Part shown: positions 23,491 through 33,809 of the stretch, piece by piece | How positions within the stretch are numbered: the first letter of the stretch is position 1 | Layout of the letters: every line of letters starts with the position of its first letter | From: Acidobacteriota bacterium | GTDB taxonomy: Bacteria > Acidobacteriota > Terriglobia > Bryobacterales > Bryobacteraceae | Direction of reading: 5' to 3' | DNA: 36,928 nucleotides | NCBI GenBank assembly: GCA_018268935.1 | Contig: JAFDVS010000111.1 | Location: 8,783-45,710, forward strand | The notes under the pieces: generated by a model | What the model was told of the DNA's origin: nothing | The model's input: only the letters and a program-made list of their open reading frames with translations | Databases searched by the model: none | Program-made: the position numbers and the translations under genes

Positions 23491-24903
23491 ATGGGCTACC
23501 GGGTTGCTGCTCTCTTCTTTCCCGCAGTGCTTTGCGCCGCCGATTGGACACAGTTTCGCGGGCCGAACGCTACGGGCGTGACGGAAGAGACCGGCATTCC
23601 ACTCGCTTTCGGTCCGGAGCAGAACGTGGTATGGAAGACCGCGGTGCCGACAGGGCACTCTTCGCCGGTGTTGACGGCGGATCGCATTTATCTAACCGGC
23701 GTGGAGGGCGAGAAGCTGTTCACGTTCGCCGTGGATCGCGCATCGGGACGCATTCTCTGGCGCAGGGAAGCGCCACGCCCGCGCAAGCAGGAAATCGAAC
23801 GGCCGGCGAACGGGCCGTCATCGGCATCACCAGTCACCGATGGCAAGAACGTCTATTCGTTCTTTCAGGATTTCGGATTGCTCGCCTATGGGCCGGATGG
23901 CAATGAACTGTGGCGCATGGCGCTGGGCCCGTTCAACAACCCGTTTGGGCACGGCTCATCGCCGATACTTTCCGGCCACACGCTGCTGATGGCTTGCGAT
24001 CAGGACACGGGGTCGTTCCTGCTGGCGATCGACAAGAATACGGGCAAGGTGCTGTGGCGCAAGGAGCGGCCGCATGCGCAGCGCGGTTACGCGACTCCGG
24101 TGTTGTATCAGCCCGCGGGCGGAGCGGCGCAGGTTTTGCTGGCCGGTTCGTTCCGGCTATCCGGTTACGATCTCCGCACGGGCAATGAGATCTGGTGGAT
24201 CCGCCGGCTGCCGTGGCAAGTGAAGCCAACTCCGGTGGTGTCAGGCGACATGGTGTTTTTCGTCACTATGTCGGCGGAGTCGAACCCGGGCGAACAGGAA
24301 ATAGTGCCGCCGTTCGCCGATGCGCTGCGCGATCTCGACAAAAACAAGGACGGGAAACTGTCGAAGGATGAGATTGTCGATCCGAAGGTGAAAGCGCGCT
24401 TCGATGAGTATCTCGACTTGGACAACACGGGTTTCCTTGAAGAGCGTGACTGGCAGCAATTGCAGGAGCGGCGCCAAGGCGAGAGCGCGCTGCGCGCCTA
24501 CCGCATCGGAGGAAAAGGCGACATCACCGATTCCGGTTTTCTGTGGAAGAACTCGAAGTCTCTGCCCAATGTGCCTTCGCCGCTGGCCTATCAGGATGTG
24601 TTGTACACGCTGAAGGAAGGCGGGGTGTTCACCTCCTACGATCCGAAGTCCGGCGAGGTATTGAAGCAGGGCCGGCTGCAAGGGGCATTGGGCACTTACT
24701 ACATGTCGCCGGTTGCGGCGAAGGGCCGGATTCTGGTGATCAGCGAAGACGGCAAGGCGGCTGTGCTGCGCGCCGGGGCGCAGTGGGAAGTGCTGCGGGT
24801 GAACGATCTTGGCGATGGGTGCAAAGCGACTCCGGCGCTGCTCGATGGGAAGATGTACGTGCGGACGACGGGCATGCTGTACTGCTTCCGCACCAGCGAT
24901 TAA
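23491..24903 (+). CDS. Secreted PQQ-like beta-propeller protein with EF-hand insertion
   Basis: The 470-residue protein starts with a signal peptide (MGYRVAALFFPAVLCA). The mature part opens with DWTQFRGPNATGV and shows WD/PQQ-type blades (for example DRASGRILWRREA, DKNTGKVLWRKE, DLRTGNEIWWIRRL and DPKSGEVLKQGRL). Between blades, at about residues 275-330, lie two EF-hand-like loops, DKNKDGKLSKDE and the less perfect DLDNTGFLEERD. The fold resembles the propeller of BamB and of quinoproteins, but no PQQ-binding residues are recognised, so it is probably a binding or scaffold protein. It is divergent from the aldolase gene. ATG at 23491 is preferred because the longer frame would run into that gene. 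Confidence 0.8.
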   Translation: MGYRVAALFFPAVLCAADWTQFRGPNATGVTEETGIPLAFGPEQNVVWKTAVPTGHSSPVLTADRIYLTGVEGEKLFTFAVDRASGRILWRREAPRPRKQEIERPANGPSSASPVTDGKNVYSFFQDFGLLAYGPDGNELWRMALGPFNNPFGHGSSPILSGHTLLMACDQDTGSFLLAIDKNTGKVLWRKERPHAQRGYATPVLYQPAGGAAQVLLAGSFRLSGYDLRTGNEIWWIRRLPWQVKPTPVVSGDMVFFVTMSAESNPGEQEIVPPFADALRDLDKNKDGKLSKDEIVDPKVKARFDEYLDLDNTGFLEERDWQQLQERRQGESALRAYRIGGKGDITDSGFLWKNSKSLPNVPSPLAYQDVLYTLKEGGVFTSYDPKSGEVLKQGRLQGALGTYYMSPVAAKGRILVISEDGKAAVLRAGAQWEVLRVNDLGDGCKATPALLDGKMYVRTTGMLYCFRTSD

Positions 24904-24918
24904 AGAGACGGGTTTCAC

Positions 24919-26055
24919 TCACTCGAAGCGGAAGCGGCGGGCGATCATCCAACCGGCGAGCAGGGCGCCGGCAAGCATGGCGAAGATATGCGGCAGCACA
25001 CTGGTGGCTGGCATTTCAAACGAGATCAGCTTGTGCATGGCGTCCATGGCCCATCCGGTTGGCAGGCAGATGGCCACGGATTGGGCCCACACGGGAGTCA
25101 CCTCGATGGGCCACCAGCAACCGCCCAGCGCGGCAAGCAGATTGCTGGCCACCACACCAAAGCCGATGGTCTGCTTTTCATTGCGGGCGAAGTTGCCGAG
25201 CAGCATACCGAGGCTCGCGCACAGCGCGGCGTAGCAGAGCAGCACGGCAACGATCATGGGCAATTGATTGCCCCAGCGCACGTGAAACACCACGGCGCCC
25301 ACCACCATGGCGTAGACCAATTGCACGGAAGCCAGCAGCCAACGCGCGCCCCATTTTCCGGCGACGATGGCGCCACGGCTGAGCGGCGCGAAAGCGAGCC
25401 TGCGCAAAGTGCCGGTGCGTCGTTGGATGACCAGGCTGATCGCGCCGGTAGTGAACGACACGAGCAAGGTGAACATCACCATGGTGCCGGGCACTCCTTG
25501 TTCCGCGCCGGACGGCGGATCGAGACGCTTGCCGGCGGCGCGGCTTTCCACGGTGATGAGGCGCGGGCGCGTGCTCAGGCCGGCAATCTGCGGCTCGGAG
25601 ATGGGCGAGCCGGAGATCAGGAGCAACCCGCAATCGGCCAGCAACTGATAGACGGCACGCTTCACGCGCAGTTCGTCGAAATCGCCGTTCATGCCGGTAG
25701 CGCCGCGCTCGAACTCGAGAACCACCGGGCGCTTCGCGGAGACCGCTGCAGTGAACTCAGCGGGAATGCGCAAGCGGCGGGAGAAGGGCTGCAGCGCGGC
25801 TTCCGAATCGACGATGCGGACATCGAAGTTGCGCTGCTCCAGGCGCGCTTTCAGAAGTGAAGTGAGATAGCCGGAGTTGGGCGGCGCGAGCACGCCGAGA
25901 CGGTCTTTGGATTCCCCCCTGCCTGTCATACCGCGATTCACGGCGGTCATGAAGTAGAAGAAGACGAGCGGCATGACGAAGGTCCACAAGACGACTTCGC
26001 GATGCACCAGCAAGCGAGTCAGATCGGTACGGGCGATGAACCAGGTGTCGCGCAT
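24919..26055 (-). CDS. ABC-2 type transporter permease (second permease)
   Basis: The 378-residue protein has one N-terminal membrane helix (about 21-40), an extracytoplasmic loop of about 150 residues, and five C-terminal helices from about residue 195 onward, the usual ABC-2 permease layout (DrrB/YhgE type). The motif QRRTGTLRRLAFAPLSRGAI fits the cytoplasmic coupling segment after the second helix. It begins three bases after the preceding permease stop and is the last gene of a three-gene operon with an ATPase. The substrate is unknown; such exporters move drugs, lipids or polysaccharides. Confidence 0.88.
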   Translation of the reverse strand: MRDTWFIARTDLTRLLVHREVVLWTFVMPLVFFYFMTAVNRGMTGRGESKDRLGVLAPPNSGYLTSLLKARLEQRNFDVRIVDSEAALQPFSRRLRIPAEFTAAVSAKRPVVLEFERGATGMNGDFDELRVKRAVYQLLADCGLLLISGSPISEPQIAGLSTRPRLITVESRAAGKRLDPPSGAEQGVPGTMVMFTLLVSFTTGAISLVIQRRTGTLRRLAFAPLSRGAIVAGKWGARWLLASVQLVYAMVVGAVVFHVRWGNQLPMIVAVLLCYAALCASLGMLLGNFARNEKQTIGFGVVASNLLAALGGCWWPIEVTPVWAQSVAICLPTGWAMDAMHKLISFEMPATSVLPHIFAMLAGALLAGWMIARRFRFE

Positions 26056-26058
26056 GGG

Positions 26059-27279
26059 TTAGTGCTCCGCCGCGAATCCGCGCCTGAGGGCGAGCATGCT
26101 GAGGGCAAAGCCCACAGCGCCGAGCGCAAGAAGCGCCGCCGCCACTGTCAGCAGGCGCCAAGGATCGGCGTCGCCTTCAATGAGGTGGCGCATCTGATCC
26201 ACAGCCGCGCCATTGGGAGTCATGCGTCCGATGCGCGCGATGGAGGCAGGCAACGACTCAAGCGGCGCCATACTGCCGCCGGCCAGCGCCAACGGCAGAA
26301 TCAACAGATTGGTGAACGTGGCCGAGGCACGGTCGCTCGAGGAGTAGAACTGAAGCGCGGCGATAGCAAGATAGATCATCGCGCCGGAGAACACGGACCA
26401 GCACAGAGTCCCAATGGGACGCGCATAGGAGGCGTTGAGGGCGAAGGCTCCGCCGAGAAGCGTGATGCTATTCAGCAGCACCAGCATGATGACCGCCGCC
26501 AGGACCTTTCCGAGCAGCCACTGCGAGACGGCTTCGGGCGCCATGGCGATGCGGCGCAGCGTGCCATTCATCTTTTCGCGCCAGATCTCGGCGCACATGC
26601 CTTGCGCGGTGAACAGCATGGCCAGCATCAGCATTCCGGGCAACATCATCGCGCCGAGGGGAGTGCGTTTGACCGGCTGCTGCGGGGGCAACTTCGTGCG
26701 CACGTCGATCAGCATCGGGTCCATCAGGCTACGCACGGCATCGCCCAGTTTGCGGAAGCGCAGGCTCGCTTCGGCAATCGCCGCATCGGTGGGCCTTGCC
26801 TGGAACAGCGTGAGTTCGTCACCCGTTGCCTGCTGCAGGTAAAACGCGCCTTCGGTGAGCACGGAGAGTACTTCTTCCACCATCTCCGGCAGGATGGCTT
26901 GCGAAGGATTCTTGAGCAACTGCAACTGGAATGGCTTGCGCGCGAGGAACGCATCGCCCAGGCCCTTGGGGACGATCAGCAAGGCGGAGGCATCGCCGCG
27001 ATCCATGCGGCGGCGGCCTTCGGCGCCATCCACTTTTTCGGTGTCGATCATCTTGGCCAGTTCACCTTGCGAGAAAGCAGACGTGAAGAGGCGGCTGACG
27101 AGGGAGTCATCCTGGTCAGCGATCAGCAGCTTGCCTTTAGGCGTGATTTTCTCGCGCCCGAAGACGGAGGTGATCAGCGCCAGCAGCACCAGTGGCACGC
27201 CGATCCAGACGGCCAGCCCCGCCGGGTCCCGAACGATGTGCAGCAGATCTTTGCGCGCGCTGGCCAGAAGGAATCGCAT
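26059..27279 (-). CDS. ABC-2 type transporter permease (first permease)
   Basis: The 406-residue protein has a first helix at about 22-40, a large loop to about residue 195, and five or six helices toward the C-terminus. EIWREKMNGTLRRIAMAPEA is the ABC-2 coupling segment. It starts directly after the ATPase stop (TAG then ATG with no gap) and resembles the second permease in layout, so the exporter probably uses a heterodimer of the two. Confidence 0.88.
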   Translation of the reverse strand: MRFLLASARKDLLHIVRDPAGLAVWIGVPLVLLALITSVFGREKITPKGKLLIADQDDSLVSRLFTSAFSQGELAKMIDTEKVDGAEGRRRMDRGDASALLIVPKGLGDAFLARKPFQLQLLKNPSQAILPEMVEEVLSVLTEGAFYLQQATGDELTLFQARPTDAAIAEASLRFRKLGDAVRSLMDPMLIDVRTKLPPQQPVKRTPLGAMMLPGMLMLAMLFTAQGMCAEIWREKMNGTLRRIAMAPEAVSQWLLGKVLAAVIMLVLLNSITLLGGAFALNASYARPIGTLCWSVFSGAMIYLAIAALQFYSSSDRASATFTNLLILPLALAGGSMAPLESLPASIARIGRMTPNGAAVDQMRHLIEGDADPWRLLTVAAALLALGAVGFALSMLALRRGFAAEH

Positions 27280-28191
<912 letters not shown>

Positions 28192-28234
28192 GGCGGCGCA
28201 CTCAGTGTAGCGCGGATCGGTATGATGTGGAGGA

Positions 28235-28819
28235 ATGCAAATCGAGACGATTCCCGTTGGGTTGGAGACGGCATCACCGGAAGCCTGGACTATTAGGGAC
28301 GGCGTATTGACGGGCCAAGCCCCGGAGCAGACGGATCTGTTCACCGATCCGCTCAGTGACCGCAAGTTGAACAGCGCTCCCAGGCTGCTGTTCCCCACGT
28401 CCGGCGATTTTCTCCTGGAAGCGGAAGTGACCGTGGAGTTCGCTTCCCAGTTCGATGCGGGAGTGCTGCTGCTATGGCAGGATGCCGATCACTGGGCGAA
28501 GCTGTGCTACGAGTATTCGCCGCAGGGCCAGCCGATGGTAGTTTCGGTAGTGACGCGCGGCGCTTCGGATGACTGCAACAGCGTGGCGATGACGGAGCAT
28601 CGGATCCACTTGCGGGTGGGGCGGCGCGGCCCGGGCTGCGTATTCCACTACTCGACGGACGGCAGCTACTGGCACATGGTGCGGGCATTCCGGTTGCAGG
28701 AAGGGCCGATGCAGGCTGGGTTTCTGGTGCAGTCGCCTACGGGGGATGGATGCCTTGTGCGGTTTCGAAAGATTCGATTTCGTCCCGTTACTTTGGCTGC
28801 GTTGCGATCCGGGGAATAG
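28235..28819 (+). CDS. DUF1349 domain protein (concanavalin-like fold)
   Basis: The 194-residue protein has the DUF1349 pattern: GDFLLEAEVTVEF, FDAGVLLLWQDADHWAKLCYE, SVVTRGASDDCNS, HLRVGRRG and GSYWHMVRAFRL, ending near GFLVQSPTGDGCLVRF. The fold is predicted to be a concanavalin-like sandwich. There is no signal peptide. The function is unknown. It is divergent from the ABC operon with 43 bases between starts, and GGAGGA lies directly before the ATG. Confidence 0.85.
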   Translation: MQIETIPVGLETASPEAWTIRDGVLTGQAPEQTDLFTDPLSDRKLNSAPRLLFPTSGDFLLEAEVTVEFASQFDAGVLLLWQDADHWAKLCYEYSPQGQPMVVSVVTRGASDDCNSVAMTEHRIHLRVGRRGPGCVFHYSTDGSYWHMVRAFRLQEGPMQAGFLVQSPTGDGCLVRFRKIRFRPVTLAALRSGE

Positions 28820-28846
28820 TTACGCGCCGGCCGGAGGCCCGCGCCA

Positions 28847-31444
28847 CTACCAGTTCAATCCGAGGCCGAAGCGGAACGTGCGGCCTTCATTCAACGTATT
28901 GGTGATGATGCCGAATTCCGGCGTGCCCCAGACAGCTCCGGGCTCGGCGAACTGCGGCCGGTTGAGCAGATTGATGGACTCGGCGCGGAAGCTCAGACGC
29001 GCTTCATTGGAGAGCTTCCAGGCCCGTGTCAATGCAGCATTGAGGTTGGCGATGGAGCCGCGGCGAAACGTATTGGCCCCGAGATTCCCCGTCTCCGCGC
29101 CAGGCGCGATGCGGGTGAACGCAGAGGCGGGAAGTAATTGGCGCGACGTATCGGGGTCGCCGATGGTGCGCCCCAGCACCGAAGGATCCAGCAGGTTCGG
29201 CCGGTCGTTGCCGTTGCCATCGACATTGCCGAATCCGGGGCCATCGAGCGTCGTCACCATGAACGGCGTACCGGTCTTCAGCAACGCGACGGTGGAAATA
29301 TTCCAATTGGCGAACACGGCCTTGTACGCCGCGGGCGCAGGGATCTGATAACTGCCGCGCACAAGAAACGCATGCGGCTGATGGAAGAGGCTGACGGCTT
29401 TTCGATCGCGGTGCGTTTCATACTCCGACTGGCTGCGCGATTGCCGCGTGTCGGCATCATAGCCGGTGTTGGTGTAATCCGCGCCAAGGTCCATCGCTTT
29501 GCTGAACCAGTACGCCATATCGAGCGTCAGCCCCTTCCAGCGCGGCGCAATGACTGAGACACGGCCTGCATTGAAGTAGCCGCGCGATCCATTCAGCACC
29601 CAGCGAATCTCGGCGAGATCGGCGTTGGCGCGGCGCTGATTGATGGTGGCCGTGGTCTGGACAATCCCGGGCACTGGATGCGCGCGGTTCAGGTACCACA
29701 TCACCAGAAGCTTGTGCATGCGGCTGCCGGCGTAGCCCAGTTGCAGACGCCAGGCATTCCAGAAGCGCGGCTCCCAACTGAAGTTGTACTGATAGGCGTA
29801 GGGCGAGGCCAGTTCGGGATCGAGCAGATAGAGGTTGCCCTTGGCGTCGGGCTGTGCGCCGGTGGTCTTCAGCGCCCGCAGCGGATCGAGCAGGTCGGGC
29901 GCGGGAATAGCGAACTTCGTGCTGCTGGGAGGCGAGAAGCGGCCCTGCGAATAGGATGCGGGAATGATCTCTCCGTACTGCACGGTGCCCGCCGTGCGCA
30001 GAACGCCCCAATCGCCGGGCAGTGCGTAGGCGAGCCCGAGCGAGGGCAGCACATTGTTGCAATCGCAGTCGTAAGCGAGGCGATCGCGGCGGTTCACCTC
30101 AACCGGAGTGGGCAGCCATTCATAGCGGAGCCCCCATTGCACCGTGAGCCGTGTGCTGGCCTTCCACGTATCGCCGAGGTAGACAGCGGGCATCCATTGG
30201 CGCATGCCGCGATACGGATCGCCGACGGAAATGATGTACTGCGTCGGAGTGCCGATGCGCATGTTCTCAATCCCCGTGCGGCCATAGTCGTTGCTGAACG
30301 AGATGAAGCCGCGGTGGGTGTCGGTCTCAATACCGTTGAACTGCCGCCGCGCTACAGCACCCCCGGCGATCCATCGATGGCGGCCACGAGTCTGTTGCCA
30401 CTGACCGGAGTAGCGGTAGATGTTCTGGGCGCGATTGATCGGAATGTTCCCGGTGGGACCGAGCGTGGTCAAACCCGCGGTGGACACCATCGGTCCAACA
30501 GCGTCTTCATCGGGCACCAGCAGCGAGCCCACACGGTCAAACCCAGCGCTCACGGAAACGGAAGTAGCCGGGCTCCATTGCCGCAACCATGTAATGCGCG
30601 CGCGGTGCGATTTCGTGCGCGTATCGGGATTCTGCCCGGCTACCAATTGAAATGCATCCACGCTTTGCCCGATGAACTGGTAGCTCGTCAGCAGGCGATC
30701 CTTCGCCGACAGATCCTGCTCCAGACGCCCGCCGGCTTCCTCGTTGTCGATGTGCTGCACGGCATTGGCATTCAACGCGCGCGAATACACATCGCCCCGG
30801 TTGGGCAACGGAAAAGCAGCAAAGAAGCGCGACAGCAGCGCTCGCTCAGCCGGATTCGCCGTCAGAGGCGTACGTTCTTCCAGCAGCGGCACCAGCACGT
30901 TGCCATTGACATTGCCGCGCAGCTTATCCTGTGCGCCGGTCACAGAGAGATAGCCGCCACGCCAGGGCCGCAGCCCGGTTTGAAAGCCGTAACGATGCTC
31001 CAGGGCAGGACGCACCGGGCCGACCTGAAAGAACGAGCGCGCGCTGAAAACACTGTTCAGATGATTGAAGAAAAGATTGCCGTGCCAGCCCAGCCGCGCC
31101 GCCGGCGAGAGCGCAAGCACAGCCGAAGGAGCATTGCCGAACTCGCTGCTGAAGTAGGTACGATCCGCGCTGAACTCCTGGACAATGGTGGCGCTCGCGC
31201 CCAGCCGCACGTTCAGTTCCTTCAGCGCATTGTTATCGATGAGGTTGAACTGTACGTTCTCATTGCGGCGGCTTTCGCCGGCGCTGGTATCGGCCTTGCC
31301 GAGCAGATTCAATTCGACGCGCTTGCGGGCATCGGCGCCTTCCACGGCCACGGGCTTCGCCTCTTCAGCCTCGGCCGGCTTCGGGGAAGCCGTGGGCGAT
31401 TGCGCCGCCAGTTGCCACCAAATACAGAGAAGAACAACAAACAT
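28847..31444 (-). CDS. TonB-dependent receptor-like outer membrane protein
   Basis: The 865-residue protein starts with a short leader (MFVVLLCIWWQLAAQ), then a Pro/Glu-rich linker, a weak plug-like region (about 60-125) and a long beta-barrel with many alternating aromatic strands, ending in the outer-membrane signature FRFGLGLNW. Its layout resembles the Oar-like receptors abundant in Acidobacteriota, but the usual N-terminal carboxypeptidase-regulatory domain is absent and the length is shorter than the 1000-1200 typical of that group. The substrate is unknown; a saccharide or other large solute is likely. It is divergent from the quinoprotein gene with only 46 bases between starts, so the two may be co-regulated. 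Confidence 0.78.
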   Translation of the reverse strand: MFVVLLCIWWQLAAQSPTASPKPAEAEEAKPVAVEGADARKRVELNLLGKADTSAGESRRNENVQFNLIDNNALKELNVRLGASATIVQEFSADRTYFSSEFGNAPSAVLALSPAARLGWHGNLFFNHLNSVFSARSFFQVGPVRPALEHRYGFQTGLRPWRGGYLSVTGAQDKLRGNVNGNVLVPLLEERTPLTANPAERALLSRFFAAFPLPNRGDVYSRALNANAVQHIDNEEAGGRLEQDLSAKDRLLTSYQFIGQSVDAFQLVAGQNPDTRTKSHRARITWLRQWSPATSVSVSAGFDRVGSLLVPDEDAVGPMVSTAGLTTLGPTGNIPINRAQNIYRYSGQWQQTRGRHRWIAGGAVARRQFNGIETDTHRGFISFSNDYGRTGIENMRIGTPTQYIISVGDPYRGMRQWMPAVYLGDTWKASTRLTVQWGLRYEWLPTPVEVNRRDRLAYDCDCNNVLPSLGLAYALPGDWGVLRTAGTVQYGEIIPASYSQGRFSPPSSTKFAIPAPDLLDPLRALKTTGAQPDAKGNLYLLDPELASPYAYQYNFSWEPRFWNAWRLQLGYAGSRMHKLLVMWYLNRAHPVPGIVQTTATINQRRANADLAEIRWVLNGSRGYFNAGRVSVIAPRWKGLTLDMAYWFSKAMDLGADYTNTGYDADTRQSRSQSEYETHRDRKAVSLFHQPHAFLVRGSYQIPAPAAYKAVFANWNISTVALLKTGTPFMVTTLDGPGFGNVDGNGNDRPNLLDPSVLGRTIGDPDTSRQLLPASAFTRIAPGAETGNLGANTFRRGSIANLNAALTRAWKLSNEARLSFRAESINLLNRPQFAEPGAVWGTPEFGIITNTLNEGRTFRFGLGLNW

Positions 31445-31490
31445 GAAGGAACCATGATAGCGGGCGCGTGTGGTGTAATCACAGAATCAG

Positions 31491-33809
31491 ATGACCGCCA
31501 CTCGAATTGCATTGTTGTCCGGCCTGTGGTTACTGCCGGTGACCGCATGGCCGCAAGCGCCGGCTTCCGACATTCGCCCGACGTACGATAAACTCTGCGC
31601 GGGCTGCCATGGATTGGATGCGCGCGGCACGCAGCAGGGGCCGGGGCTTTCCGGCAACTTCCGACTGCGCCGCCGCACCACGCAGCAACTCCGCAACACT
31701 ATCGTCAAAGGCGTGCCTTCGGCCGGCATGCCGCCATTCGCACTGCCTGATGCCACGGTGGATGCCCTGGTATCCCTGGTGGTGTCCCTCAACGCTTCGG
31801 CCGCCGATGTGAAACTTCCCGGCGACAAAGCAGCAGGCCGCGCCTTTTTCTTTGGGCAGGGCAAATGCTCGACGTGCCACATGGCCGCGGGCAGCGGCAC
31901 GGCCATCGGTCCTGATCTTTCCGAGGTAGCGCGCAATCTCACCGCCGATCAGCTTCGCGATTCCTTGCTCACCCCAAGCGCTGCGATCGCCAATGGCTAC
32001 GCACTGGCCACATTGCATCTGAAGAACGGCGGCAAGCTGCGCGGGTTCATCCGCAGCAAGAGCAGGTATGACATCGCACTGCAGGAGTTGAACGGGAAGC
32101 TGCACCCGCTGTCGATGGATCAGGTAACGCGCATCGAAGAAGAGAAGGCGTCGCACATGCCTGCATTGAAGGCATCGGACAACGATGTGCAGAACCTCAT
32201 CGCCTTTCTCGGCAGTCTGACCGGAGTAAAGCCGGAATCCTCAGCGATCCCGCAGCCTCCGGTGGCCGGGGGGATCGAGTTCTCGAACCTGTTGAATCCC
32301 GCGCCGGGCGATTGGCTCACTTACAACGGCAACCTCAGCGGCAATCGTTACAGCAAACTGACGCAGATCGACAAAGCGAATGTGGGGAAACTGGCGCTCA
32401 AGTGGAGTTTTTCCATTCCTCTGTGGACGCAGTTCTTGCCCGACACGCCATACTTCCGCGAGAACATGCGCTACTTCGGCCTGGAAACCGTGCCGGTGGT
32501 AGCGGGCGGCATCATGTATGTCACCGGCCCGAATCAGGTGTACGCTCTCGATCCGAAGACGGGTTACCAGATCTGGCAATACGGACGCCCGCGCACGCCG
32601 GGGCTGGTTTCGGACCCGTCATTGGGATCGAACCGCGGCGTGGCGATTCTGGGCGACAACATCTTCTTCGTCACGGACGATGCGCATTTGCTGGCGTTGA
32701 ACCGGATCACGGGGCGCCTGGTGTGGGAAGCAGTGATGCCGCATGAACCGCAGCGCTACGGCGGCACGGTTGCGCCATTGGTGGTGAAGGACCTGGTGAT
32801 TGCCGGCGTGGCCGGCGGCGATTGGGGCATCCGCGGCTTCGTCGCCGCCTACAAAGCCACCACTGGGGAGCGCGTGTGGAAAACCTGGACGGTACCGGCC
32901 GAAGGCGAACCCGGCATCGAGACGTGGCAAGGCACTGCCTACAAACTCGGTGGCGGATCCACGTGGCTCACCGGCTCTTACGATCAGCAGACCGACACAC
33001 TGTTCTGGGCCACGGGCAATCCGTATCCCAACTCGGACGACAGCCAGCGCGGCGGAGACAACCTCTACACCGATTCGGTGCTGGCGCTCGATCCCGGCAC
33101 CGGAAAGATGAAATGGTATTACCAGTTCACGCCGCACGATACCCACGATTGGGATGCCACGGAGCCCAACGTGTTGGTGGACACCGTGTATCAAGGCCAG
33201 CCGCGCAAATTGCTGCTGCACGCCAATCGCAACGGCTTCTTCTACGTCTTTGACCGCACGAACGGAAAGCTGCTGCTGGCGAAATCGTTCATGCATCGCG
33301 TGACCTGGGCGAGCGGCATCGGGCCGGACGGGCGGCCAATCAAACTGCCGCCATCGGATCTGGGCTGCCCCGATCACGCCACCAACTGGAACGGCACTGC
33401 GTTCAGCCCGGTGACGAAATATTACTACGTGATGGCGACGGAATCGTGCACGGTGCGGCTGCGGCCGGGGAGTTGGAAGAATCAGCTTCCGCCTGTTCCG
33501 CCGGGACGCAAATACCTGCGCGCGATCGATATCGAGACGGGGAAGATTGCCTTCGAAATCCCCCAGGAAGGCCCAATCGACGGCAAGCGTGTCGCGGGGA
33601 TTCTGGGTACGGCGGGCGGGCTGCTGTTCTACGGCGATCCAAGCGGATACTTCGTGGCGGCGGACGAACGCGACGGCAAGACGTTGTGGCGCGTTCCGTT
33701 GAACGCCACCATCAAGACATCCCCGATGACCTACTCCATTGACGGGGAGCAGTATGTCACGCTTGCCGCCGGTTCGAACATTCTCACCTTCGGCTTGCCT
33801 AAGCCTTGA
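31491..33809 (+). CDS. Cytochrome c / quinoprotein fusion of the PQQ dehydrogenase type
   Basis: The 772-residue protein has a signal peptide, a class I cytochrome c (CAGCH at 36-40, distal Met probably 80 in AGMPP), a second haem domain of the TIGR02603 kind (CSTCH at 126-130, ending with HMPAL) and a PQQ-type eight-bladed propeller from about 270. In the propeller, Asn510 (TGNP) and the catalytic-type Asp523 (GGDNLY) are kept, but the Glu that binds calcium appears as Asp444 (GGDWGIRGF), and the adjacent cysteine pair expected before NRGVA is missing. I recall such sequences being called acido-empty-quinoproteins. It is probably periplasmic. Activity is uncertain. The stop overlaps the convergent DUF3500 gene by 11 bases. 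Confidence 0.85.
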   Translation: MTATRIALLSGLWLLPVTAWPQAPASDIRPTYDKLCAGCHGLDARGTQQGPGLSGNFRLRRRTTQQLRNTIVKGVPSAGMPPFALPDATVDALVSLVVSLNASAADVKLPGDKAAGRAFFFGQGKCSTCHMAAGSGTAIGPDLSEVARNLTADQLRDSLLTPSAAIANGYALATLHLKNGGKLRGFIRSKSRYDIALQELNGKLHPLSMDQVTRIEEEKASHMPALKASDNDVQNLIAFLGSLTGVKPESSAIPQPPVAGGIEFSNLLNPAPGDWLTYNGNLSGNRYSKLTQIDKANVGKLALKWSFSIPLWTQFLPDTPYFRENMRYFGLETVPVVAGGIMYVTGPNQVYALDPKTGYQIWQYGRPRTPGLVSDPSLGSNRGVAILGDNIFFVTDDAHLLALNRITGRLVWEAVMPHEPQRYGGTVAPLVVKDLVIAGVAGGDWGIRGFVAAYKATTGERVWKTWTVPAEGEPGIETWQGTAYKLGGGSTWLTGSYDQQTDTLFWATGNPYPNSDDSQRGGDNLYTDSVLALDPGTGKMKWYYQFTPHDTHDWDATEPNVLVDTVYQGQPRKLLLHANRNGFFYVFDRTNGKLLLAKSFMHRVTWASGIGPDGRPIKLPPSDLGCPDHATNWNGTAFSPVTKYYYVMATESCTVRLRPGSWKNQLPPVPPGRKYLRAIDIETGKIAFEIPQEGPIDGKRVAGILGTAGGLLFYGDPSGYFVAADERDGKTLWRVPLNATIKTSPMTYSIDGEQYVTLAAGSNILTFGLPKP

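Noticed and set aside
29678..31591. 637-codon open frame opposite the TonB-type receptor gene
   Set aside because: The minus-strand product has a signal peptide, barrel-like strands and an outer-membrane C-terminal signature; the plus-strand reading has none and overlaps the quinoprotein start.
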